64,000 nt of DNA from Marinibaculum sp040216765. GTDB lineage: Bacteria > Pseudomonadota > Alphaproteobacteria > Ferrovibrionales > Ferrovibrionaceae. The notes under the pieces are model-generated. The model was not told the origin of the DNA. It made no database searches and saw only the letters and a program-made list of their open reading frames with translations. Every line of letters starts with the position of its first letter. Position 1 is the first letter of the stretch. The position numbers and the translations under genes were made by a program. The stretch spans positions 1 to 64,000 of the forward strand of contig JAVJON010000066.1 in NCBI GenBank assembly GCA_040216765.1, in the 5' to 3' direction. This document shows, piece after piece, positions 57,071-64,000 of the stretch.

Positions 57071-57967
57071 ATGGCGATCACCTTCCACCGCGAGATGAAC
57101 TTCCGCTATGGCGAGGCGGACCGGATGTCGCCGCTGGTGCGCCGTGTCATCGCCGAGAATCCATCGGCCTTCACCTTCCATGGCACCGGCACCTATATCG
57201 TCGGCGACCCGCAGGGGAAGATGGCGGTGATCGACCCGGGCCCCGCCCTGCCCGCCCATCTGGAGGCGCTGCTGGCGGCGACTTCCGGCGGCCAGGTCAG
57301 CCATATCCTGATCACCCATACCCATGAGGACCATTCGCCGCTGGCGGTGGACCTGGCGGCCGCCACCGGCGCGCCGATCTACGGCTTCGGCCCGCATCCC
57401 ACGCCGCCGAAGGGCGCGCGGTCGGAGGAAGCGGGCGACATGGTGTTCCGGCCCGATGTGCGGATCGGCGATGGCGGGATGATCCGCGGCGAGGGCTGGA
57501 CCTTCGAGGCGATCCACACGCCGGGCCATATCTCCAACCATCTCTGCTTCGCCCTGCAGGAGGAGAAGGCGCTGTTCCCCGGCGACCATGTGATGGGCTG
57601 GTCGACCTCCGTCGTCTCGCCGCCCGACGGCAGCATGGCCGACTATTTCGCCAGCCTGCGCAAGCTGCTGCCACGCGACGAGTCCGTCTACTATCCCACC
57701 CACGGCCCGCAGATCCCCGACCCGCTGGACCATGTGCAGGCGTTCATCGCCCATCGCGAGGCCCGCGAGGAGCAGATCCTGGCCTGCGTCGCCGACGGCC
57801 AGGCCACGATCCCGGAGATGGTGGCCCGGATGTACAAGGATGTGCCGGCCCACCTGCACCCGGCGGCGGCACGCTCGGTCCTTGCCCACCTGATCCACAT
57901 GACCGGCGACGGCCGGCTGGCGGCCGACCCGGAACCCGGCGAGGCGGCCCGCTACAGCCTGCCATAG
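57071..57967 (+). CDS. MBL-fold metal-dependent hydrolase
   Basis: 298 residues. Metallo-beta-lactamase fold with the metal site THTHEDHS near residue 80, a second His in IHTPGHIS, Asp in LFPGDHVMGW and the C-terminal His in YYPTHGPQI. A C-terminal winged-helix-like region (MVARMYKDVPAHLHPAAARSVLAHLIHM) matches the LACTB2/RNase-type hydrolases. Possible substrates include RNA or thioesters; not decided. Confidence 0.88.
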   Translation: MAITFHREMNFRYGEADRMSPLVRRVIAENPSAFTFHGTGTYIVGDPQGKMAVIDPGPALPAHLEALLAATSGGQVSHILITHTHEDHSPLAVDLAAATGAPIYGFGPHPTPPKGARSEEAGDMVFRPDVRIGDGGMIRGEGWTFEAIHTPGHISNHLCFALQEEKALFPGDHVMGWSTSVVSPPDGSMADYFASLRKLLPRDESVYYPTHGPQIPDPLDHVQAFIAHREAREEQILACVADGQATIPEMVARMYKDVPAHLHPAAARSVLAHLIHMTGDGRLAADPEPGEAARYSLP

Positions 57968-58046
57968 CGGGGTCCGCGTCCGCACCGGCTCCATCCCGCC
58001 AGGAGCCGACCCGCCGCGGCGACTTTCACGCCGATGCTCAGGGTAG

Positions 58047-58078
58047 TTGACTCCGTACTATGGTACGGCCTCTAGCAT
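58047..58078 (+). promoter_or_regulatory. MerR-type operator-promoter
   Basis: TTGACT (58047-58052), then a perfect dyad CCGTAC-TATG-GTACGG (58053-58068), then TAGCAT (58073-58078) as -10. The 20-base spacer (19 if read one base earlier) is the long spacing that MerR-family regulators correct by DNA distortion. The dyad is nearly the one of classical mer operators. It reads into the MerR gene itself, so the operon is autoregulated. Confidence 0.8.
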
Positions 58079-58095
58079 GCCCTGGAGGCCATGAC

Positions 58096-58764
58096 ATGAA
58101 ACGCACAACCATCGGTCGCGCAGCAGCATTGACCCGGGTCAATGTAGAGACCATCCGCTTCTATGAACGACGCGGCCTGATCGCGCAGCCGCCGCGCCCC
58201 ACCGATGGCGGGTCGCGGGACTATGGCCGGGAGGTCATCGACCGGATCCTGTTCATCCGCCAGGCACAGGATATCGGTTTCTCGCTGCGCGAGGTTGCGG
58301 ACCTGCTGGCGCTGCGCAACGAACCCGGCGCCGATTGCGCGGAGATCCGCGTGCGCACCCAGGCCAAACGCGACGAGGTCCAGGCCAAACTCGGGCATCT
58401 GACGCGGTTGCGCGATGCGCTGGACCTGTTGATCGCCAACTGCCCGGGCAAAGGTGCGCTCGACGCCTGCACAATCCTGGAAGCCATGGCACACCGGTCT
58501 GGAACCTCCGCGAAACATCGGGAACAGAGCATGGAAACCACGACCCTGAAGATCGAGGGCATGCATTGCCATGCCTGCGCCCGGACGGTCCAGGCGGTGC
58601 TGCAGCGGGCGACAGGTGTGCTTCGGGCGGAGGCGTCGTTCGACAAGCGACAAGCCCGGATCCTGCACGATCCGCAGAAAGCCGGCGCGGCGGAGCTGGC
58701 GGCCCTGATCGAGAACTGCGGCTACGCGGTCGAGATTCTTCCACCCCAGGCCAATGCACCGTGA
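58096..58764 (+). CDS. MerR-family metal regulator fused to an HMA domain
   Basis: 222 residues. N-terminal winged helix (VETIRFYERRGLI) and dimer helix, then metal-site cysteines Cys81, Cys116 and Cys125, whose spacings (35 and 9) equal those of MerR Cys82/117/126. A linker leads to an HMA domain (about 148-216) with GMHCHACARTV, metal-binding Cys158 and Cys161. Start at 58096 has GGAGG seven bases upstream. Its stop overlaps the ATPase start (GTGA). Senses a soft metal ion, possibly Hg, Pb, Zn/Cd or Cu; no merA or merT is seen. Confidence 0.88.
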   Translation: MKRTTIGRAAALTRVNVETIRFYERRGLIAQPPRPTDGGSRDYGREVIDRILFIRQAQDIGFSLREVADLLALRNEPGADCAEIRVRTQAKRDEVQAKLGHLTRLRDALDLLIANCPGKGALDACTILEAMAHRSGTSAKHREQSMETTTLKIEGMHCHACARTVQAVLQRATGVLRAEASFDKRQARILHDPQKAGAAELAALIENCGYAVEILPPQANAP

Positions 58765-61214
58765 CCGCGACCGCTCCACTTGCCGATGGACTGCGGCCCC
58801 TATGGCCGGCAGAACCGGGCGGACGGCCGGACCGGGCACGGCTGCGCGCGCGGATCGGCGGTCTGCATTGCTCGCTCTGCACCGGCACCATCGAGAAGGC
58901 TCTTGGCCGCCAGGCGGGTGTCCATCGCGTCTCTGTCAGCCTGACGCATGAGCAGGCGCTGATCGAGTTCGACCCGCGGGCGGCGAACCCCGAGGCGTTG
59001 CTGCGCATCCTGCAGGACATCGGCTACACCATCCACGACCCGAACAAGCTGCGCCCCTTTGATGAAGAGGAGCGCGAACTGGTCCTGGAGGGGCGGCGCT
59101 TCCTGATCGCGACGATCTGCAGCCTGCTGTCGATCGCGCTGATCACGGAGCCGGGCGGGCCCCTGTCCATTGTTCTGCCCGGATTGGCGACAGCCAGCCT
59201 GACGGCCTTCGTGTTCCTGGTCCTGCGGGCCAGGGGCGTGCTGCCGGCCCTGGCCGGTGCGGCCTGCCTGGGCGCGTCGGCGACCGGCCTGCTGCTGCTG
59301 GCCGGCGGCGGGCATCTCAGTGTCTTCGCGCCATGGCTGACCGGCGCCCTCGCCGCGATTCTGGTGTTCGGTGTCGCCCGGCACATCCTGTTCATGGCAG
59401 CCCAGGCCCTGCGCCGTGGCATCCTCAACCAGCATGTCCTGCTGGAGGCCGGCGCGATGGCGGGCATCGTCGGGGGCCTGATCGGCCTGGCGCTGGACCG
59501 GCCCGGCTATCCGACCGCCCCGTTCTTTGCTGTGGCTACGATGGTCGTCACCTATCACATCTTCTCGGAATGGCTGTCGCTGATCGTCAAGACCCGCTCG
59601 TCGCAGTCGGTCAAGCGTCTGCTCGACCTGCAGCCCGACACCGCCCATCTGCTGAGGCAGGGGACGGAACAGGTTGTACCGGTCCGCGACCTCGCCATTG
59701 GCGATCTGCTGCGCGTCCGGCCGGGCGAGCGCATCCCGGTCGACGGCACGATCACCGAGGGGCGTTCCGCCGTCGACCGGTCGCTGGTGACCGGCGAACC
59801 GATACCCGTTGCCTGCCGGACCGGCGACTCGGTGATCGGCGGCACGGTGAACGGCACCGGAAGCCTGGTGGTGCGCGCCGACAGCATCGGGCAGGACAGC
59901 TTCCTGCAGCGCGTCGCCCGGGAAATCGAGCATGCGCGTGCGCTGAAGCCGGGCCTGCTGCATCTCGTCGACAGGGTGCTCCGCATATACACCCCCACGG
60001 TGCTGACTATTGCCCTTCTCGCCTTTGCGGGCTGGGCGGCCCTGCCACTGCTTCTCGGCCTGGCGCCGGACCTGAAACGGGCCGTTTTCGCCAGCCTGAG
60101 CGTGCTGGTGATGGGCTATCCCTGCGCGGTCGGGATCTCGGCGCCGCTATCGATCGTCCGCGGCGCCGGCGAGGCGGCGGAGAAGGGCATCCTGATGCGC
60201 ACCGGCGAGGCCTTTCAGGGATACCGCCTAGTGCGGCAGATCGCCTTCGACAAAACCGGAACATTGACCGAGGGCCGGCCGAAGCTCCACGAGGTCGAGT
60301 CCTGTACCGGCGATCGCGAGGAACTGCTGGCCCTGGCCGCGGCAGCCGAGGCTGCCTCTGAGCATCCGCTCGCCCGCGCGGTGATCGAGGCCTGTTTCGA
60401 GGCCGGCCTGACGCCGCCGGCGGTCGACGGCTTCGAGGCCCTTCCCGGGGAAGGGATCAGGGCGCATGTCGCTGCGGCCGAGATCCTGATCGGTCGCCCC
60501 GATCTCATGCAGGCGCATGGCATCGCCGTTCCGGACCGGCTGCGTCGTCGTGTCGAGGTGCTCCAGGACCGGGGACGAACGGTGATCCTTGTGGCGCGCG
60601 AGGGCATGCTGCTGGGGCTGCTGGCCCTTGGCGACAGTTTGCGCCGGGACGCACAGGAGACTGTCGAAAGGCTGCGCACCGGCGGCATCCGGCCGATTCT
60701 GATCACAGGCGACAACCGGCGAGCCGCCGACCGCCTGGCACGTGAACTCGGCATCGATGAGGTCCATGCGAACGTTCTGCCCGGGCAGAAGGCCGCACTG
60801 ATCCGTGATCTCCAGGCTGGCGGCCGGACAGCCATGGTCGGCGACGGAATCAACGATGCACCCGCTCTCATGCAGGCGGATATCGGCATCGCCATGGGCT
60901 CGGGCACCGACATCGCGATCGATTCCGCCGACATCATCATCCTCAACGACCGGCTCGCCAGTATCCCTGCGGCGCAGGAAATCAGCCGCAGCGGCTACCG
61001 CAAGATGCTCCAGAACATCTCGCTGGCCTTCCTGTTCAACGGCATCGGTGTGCCGCTGGCGGCGACCGGGCTGGTCTATCCGGTGTGGGCCATGGTCGCC
61101 ATGGCTGCCAGCGTGACGGCAATCTTCGTCAATTCGCTCTGGCGGCGCCCCGGGCTGTTTCTCGACGCGATCGGAAGTGTCGGCGCTCCGGCGATCGGGA
61201 GCGGTCCCGCTTGA
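58761..61214 (+). CDS. Heavy-metal P1B-type ATPase with YPC membrane motif
   Basis: 817 residues from a GTG coupled to the regulator stop. Order: HMA domain (LHCSLCTG, Cys37/Cys40), membrane spans, actuator TGEP (344-347), transmembrane YPC (453-455) where other P1B pumps have CPC, SPC or TPC, phosphorylation DKTGT (Asp497), the nucleotide-site HP (His535) and the hinge GDGINDAP (about 694). Later helices read FLFNGIGVPLA and AMAASVTAIFVNS. A metal-export role follows from the operon; metal cannot be set. Confidence 0.9.
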   Translation: MTATAPLADGLRPLWPAEPGGRPDRARLRARIGGLHCSLCTGTIEKALGRQAGVHRVSVSLTHEQALIEFDPRAANPEALLRILQDIGYTIHDPNKLRPFDEEERELVLEGRRFLIATICSLLSIALITEPGGPLSIVLPGLATASLTAFVFLVLRARGVLPALAGAACLGASATGLLLLAGGGHLSVFAPWLTGALAAILVFGVARHILFMAAQALRRGILNQHVLLEAGAMAGIVGGLIGLALDRPGYPTAPFFAVATMVVTYHIFSEWLSLIVKTRSSQSVKRLLDLQPDTAHLLRQGTEQVVPVRDLAIGDLLRVRPGERIPVDGTITEGRSAVDRSLVTGEPIPVACRTGDSVIGGTVNGTGSLVVRADSIGQDSFLQRVAREIEHARALKPGLLHLVDRVLRIYTPTVLTIALLAFAGWAALPLLLGLAPDLKRAVFASLSVLVMGYPCAVGISAPLSIVRGAGEAAEKGILMRTGEAFQGYRLVRQIAFDKTGTLTEGRPKLHEVESCTGDREELLALAAAAEAASEHPLARAVIEACFEAGLTPPAVDGFEALPGEGIRAHVAAAEILIGRPDLMQAHGIAVPDRLRRRVEVLQDRGRTVILVAREGMLLGLLALGDSLRRDAQETVERLRTGGIRPILITGDNRRAADRLARELGIDEVHANVLPGQKAALIRDLQAGGRTAMVGDGINDAPALMQADIGIAMGSGTDIAIDSADIIILNDRLASIPAAQEISRSGYRKMLQNISLAFLFNGIGVPLAATGLVYPVWAMVAMAASVTAIFVNSLWRRPGLFLDAIGSVGAPAIGSGPA

Positions 61215-61936
61215 CCGGCGCCGAAGCGCTCCTGCAGGACATCTCGTCCCTCTCGCCGCTTGCCCTGGCACTTGTCGCCGCAGCGGGGCTGGTGGTCGGC
61301 GTCGCTCCAAGTTCCTTTCCGCTTCTGTCCGTGGCCATCGGTCTGACCGTCCAACAGCGGGAAAGCAGGCTGGCGGGCGGCTGGCGGGCCAGCCTGCGGC
61401 TCACCGCCGGATTCGCGCTGGGCATCGCCCTGGTCGATGCGGCATTGGGCGCCCTGTTCGGCCTGGCCGGCTTTGCTGTCCTCAGAATTCTGGCGAGCTA
61501 TCTGGCACTGGCCTACCTTCTGATCGCGGCGTTCACCGCCTTTGCCGGTCTGGCGCTGCTTCGTGTCGTCATCGTCTCGCTGCCCGTACTGCAGCCCGCG
61601 GCGCAGCCTGCCGGCGGCTTCCTGCGAAGCCTGCTCCTGGGCCTGCCGTTCGGACTGTCGACCTGTCCAGCCTGCACACCTTTGCTCCTGCCCGTGCTGG
61701 CCACCGCCGCGGCGACCGGCGACCCGGCCCTGGGCGCCGCCCTGCTGGGCATGTTCGGTATCGCCCGCGGCATCCCGCTGGTGGTCGCGGGCCTGGCGGC
61801 GCGCAGCCTTTTCCGCACCGACCGCTCCGCCAGGTTCGTTGTCATCGCCGAGCATATTGCCGCCGCCTTGATGTTCGGCGCGGCGGCCTACTTCGCCTAT
61901 CAGGCGTTGCGCTATGCGGGATGGCTCGCCCCGTAG
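61211..61936 (+). CDS. CcdA/DsbD-like membrane protein
   Basis: 241 residues from TTG 61211, which overlaps the ATPase stop (TTGA). About six membrane helices. One redox or metal motif, STCPACTPLLLPVL, resembles the second CcdA Cys motif with an added CxxC; the first motif (VAPSSFPLLSVAIG) has lost its Cys. No thioredoxin domain. It may move thiols or metal with the P-type ATPase; role unproven. Confidence 0.78.
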   Translation: MTGAEALLQDISSLSPLALALVAAAGLVVGVAPSSFPLLSVAIGLTVQQRESRLAGGWRASLRLTAGFALGIALVDAALGALFGLAGFAVLRILASYLALAYLLIAAFTAFAGLALLRVVIVSLPVLQPAAQPAGGFLRSLLLGLPFGLSTCPACTPLLLPVLATAAATGDPALGAALLGMFGIARGIPLVVAGLAARSLFRTDRSARFVVIAEHIAAALMFGAAAYFAYQALRYAGWLAP

Positions 61937-62035
61937 GCCCCCCATCGGCCGGCCCTCTGCAGGCTCGGCAACGTCGGGACGGGCGCCCCCATATCATCGC
62001 AGGGAAGCAAATCTGGAAATCTTGGCCGACTTGAA

Positions 62036-62478
62036 GTGACCTCATCCTTCGACCGTGTTCGGACACTGTTCCTGGCCTGTAGCGCAGTCTTGCTGCTGCT
62101 GGTTTATTGGGCGGCGCCGGCCAATGCCATGGTCGATGGCCGGCATGCCGTGCACATGACACTCTCGACGGCGGCCATGACCTGCCACCCCGACAATGCG
62201 GCCACAGCTGACAATCATCCCGCGGGCGACCCTGCCGAAGAAGGCGCGGCCGCAGCGGACCAGGACGGGGATCATCACGGCGGCGGCGCACACCGGGACA
62301 CAGGCTCCTGCTGCGCGGTCGGCTGCCTCTCCGGTCTCCTGCCCGCCGCCCCGACCGAAGCGCAGCGGGCAGCCGCCTCCGCGACTGGTCGCGATGGCCC
62401 GACAGGCATCCGCCGCGGGCCGGCTTCGCTTCCCCTTATCGCCCTCCTCGCGCCGAGTCTGAGCCGACGCCGGCCTGA
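62036..62478 (+). pseudogene. Frameshifted secreted Cys/His-rich protein
   Basis: GTG 62036 opens a signal peptide (FLACSAVLLLLVYWAAPANA), a His/Asp-rich part and GSCCAVGCLSGLLP. After about 62358 the matching end lies in a different frame, reading RLRDWSRWPDRHPPR, FASPYRPPRAESEP and stopping at 62478. The paralogue at 44644-45048 has both halves in one frame (RDWSWWPGDAP, LFRPPRVSA). In the first frame the reading runs on to 62728 without meaning. Either inactivated or a sequencing error. Confidence 0.72.
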
Positions 62479-62724
62479 GTCCGCCCTCCGCGGGCACAGG
62501 TCGGCCGGGAGTACGGCGCTATCGGCGCCGAAAAGCCCGCCGCCGCTTTCGCCTTGGCGACCATCCCGCGGCCGTTCTGGCCGTAAGGCGGGATTCCGCC
62601 TGGCAGCGAAGTCGCACCTGGAAGCCCGGCTCCAGCACAGGATCACGGCGGCTTGCCGAATGCCGGCACCCTCCGTGACAGGCGCTACTGCGCGTATCTG
62701 CGCGACAATGGATGGATCGACCCG

Positions 62725-63107
62725 ATGAAGATCAGAACCGAGCGAGATCGCTTTTCGACAATGAAGCTGGCCTGTAGCGGCGCAATGGCGTGCGCGATGC
62801 TGGCCCTGACAATGGGAGCCCCGCAGGCCGCTGGAGGGCATGGCGGCGGGGCCGACCACGACATGCCCGCCGGACTGACGGGGCAGGCGGCCGACGTGGC
62901 CGATGCCGACCGGACGGTGGAAATCGATCTGGCGGCCATGTGCCGGTCGCGACGGTCCGCCGGCTGCTCGACGAAAGGCCGGGCATCGCGGGCGTGACCT
63001 TGCCCGGCATGCCGAACGGATCGCCGGGCATGGGCGGACGCAGGTCGGCCCCGTTCCAGATCTACGAAATCGGTCCCGCCCCCATGCGGATCTATGCTGT
63101 CGAGTGA
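62725..63107 (+). pseudogene. Cupredoxin/DUF411 chimeric remnant
   Basis: The first 68 codons match the start of the cupredoxin at 43815-44393 (signal, then GLTGQAADVADADRTVEIDL against GLMGQAAAASKADRTVDIVL). At about 62930 the text switches, in another frame, to the last third of a DUF411 protein (GHVPVATVRRLLDERPG, LPGMPNGSPGMGGRR, YEIGPAPMRIYAVE, stop 63107), like 53713-54153. A deletion has fused two metal genes out of frame. Confidence 0.85.
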
Positions 63108-63245
63108 CCGGATCGCCGGCCCCGCTGCGGCGTGTCGACCGCCGGTGGAATTTGATCTGGCGCAATGCGGGGACGGCGCGTCCGGCGCAGGATGACGGGT
63201 ATGCAGAGCGGATGGGCGTCTGCGCCGAAGCCGGGGAGAGACGAG

Positions 63246-63944
63246 ATGCAGGCCAGGGATGTGATGACAGGGGCGGTGTTCACCGTCACGCCGGAGACCA
63301 GCGTGGCGGCGATCGCCGCATTGCTGCTGGAAAGGCGGATCAGCGCGGTGCCGGTGGTGGAGGGCGACGGCCGGGTCGTCGGCATCGTCAGCGAGGGCGA
63401 CCTGATGCGCCGCCCGGAATCCGGGACCGAGCGGCGGCCGTCCTGGTGGCTGTCCCTGCTCTCGGAACCGCAGGACCGGGCGCTGGCCTACCTCAAGAGC
63501 CATGGCGGCACAGCCCGCGACGTGATGACCCGCGACCCGGTCACCGTCGCACCCGACGCCACCCTCGAGCGGATCGCGGGAATCCTGGAACGCCGGCATA
63601 TCAAGCGGGTGCCGGTGGTCGACGGCGGCCGGCTCGTCGGTTTGGTCAGCCGCGCCGACCTGCTGCGCGGCCTGGTCGCCCGCCAGGCGGGCCCTGTCGA
63701 TGCCCGGTCGGACCCGGAGCTGAAGGCGGCGGTCGAAAAGGCCCTGTCCGGGGCCGGCCTGCGCACCGACTTCCTCAGCGTCGTCGTGACCGCGGGCACC
63801 GCGCATCTCTGGGGCGTCGTCAATTCGGACGTGGAGAAGCAGGCTGCCGGCGTCGCCGCCGGATCGGTACCCGGCATCGCCGGCATCCGCAACGAGGTCG
63901 GCATCATGCCGGCCAATGTCCGCGCGGCGCTCTGGGCCGAATAG
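63246..63944 (+). CDS. CBS-domain protein with C-terminal BON domain
   Basis: 232 residues from ATG 63246 (GGGGAG seven bases upstream). Two CBS motifs: ARDVMTGAVFTVTPETSV with ISAVPVVEGDGRVVGIVS, and ARDVMTRDPVTVAPDATL with IKRVPVVDGGRLVGLVS. A BON domain follows (about 160-228; VVVTAGTAHLWGVVNSDVEK, then IRNEVGI). CBS pairs bind adenine nucleotides and regulate partners; CBS-BON proteins are common, with unknown targets. The 56 bases after it hold nothing recognisable. Confidence 0.88.
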   Translation: MQARDVMTGAVFTVTPETSVAAIAALLLERRISAVPVVEGDGRVVGIVSEGDLMRRPESGTERRPSWWLSLLSEPQDRALAYLKSHGGTARDVMTRDPVTVAPDATLERIAGILERRHIKRVPVVDGGRLVGLVSRADLLRGLVARQAGPVDARSDPELKAAVEKALSGAGLRTDFLSVVVTAGTAHLWGVVNSDVEKQAAGVAAGSVPGIAGIRNEVGIMPANVRAALWAE

Positions 63945-64000
63945 GCATCCAGCCGCCCCGACCTCTCCGGCCGGGCCGGCGCAGTCTCAGGCCGCGCGCC

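Noticed and set aside
62653..62997. Complete cupredoxin gene at 62.7 kb
   Set aside because: Lacks all copper ligands; homology ends at about 62930 and switches to an out-of-frame DUF411 tail.

Overview
The window is high-GC, densely coded DNA of the kind found in Alphaproteobacteria, most likely Rhodospirillales or Acetobacterales. I infer this from the mreBCD-mrdA, miaA/serB/ilvBNC, degP/hflCK, glyQS-ppdK and ispB blocks, from the codon use, and from palindromic intergenic repeats typical of the class. Genus cannot be set from sequence reading alone.

Left part (1-38.7 kb), chromosomal core. On the minus strand lie the cell-shape operon mreB-mreC-mreD-mrdA, a small acyl-CoA module (AMP-dependent ligase, SDR dehydrogenase, MaoC hydratase), the branched-chain amino acid operon ilvB-ilvN-ilvC, a periplasmic asparaginase, and miaA. 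serB is divergent to miaA. Then come degP, hflK-hflC, the Fe-S carrier gene mrp, a peptide-type ABC importer without its ATPases, ppdK and glyQ-glyS. A plus-strand sensor kinase at 31.9-33.1 kb has an N-terminal membrane domain that matches plant ethylene receptors at the copper-ligand positions. It is followed by an S49 peptidase, a TrmN6-like methyltransferase, a DUF2007 protein, ispB and a short-type glucan phosphorylase.

Right part (38.7-63.1 kb), accessory metal-handling region. It begins with a decayed copy of a segment that also occurs at 55-56.2 kb, then a resolvase lacking its catalytic serine and a truncated permease. A copper operon (cupredoxin, copA with five 23-residue Met/His repeats, copB) follows. 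Next are small secreted Cys/His-rich proteins, an IS66 remnant, a DUF305 protein and an AT-rich methyltransferase gene. A nine-gene minus-strand operon at 49.7-55.6 kb encodes a multicopper oxidase, a DUF411 protein, two TlpA/CcmG-type thioredoxins, SCO, a DsbA-like protein and CcdA; it looks like a periplasmic copper and disulfide workshop. A tRNA-Pro, a methyltransferase and an MBL hydrolase interrupt it. Last is a translationally coupled operon: a MerR regulator fused to an HMA domain, a P1B-type ATPase with YPC in place of CPC, and a CcdA-like membrane protein. It is followed by a frameshifted Cys-rich gene and a cupredoxin/DUF411 chimeric remnant.

The window closes with a CBS-BON protein. 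Several duplicated, fused and frameshifted fragments show that the metal region was assembled and trimmed by repeated recombination.
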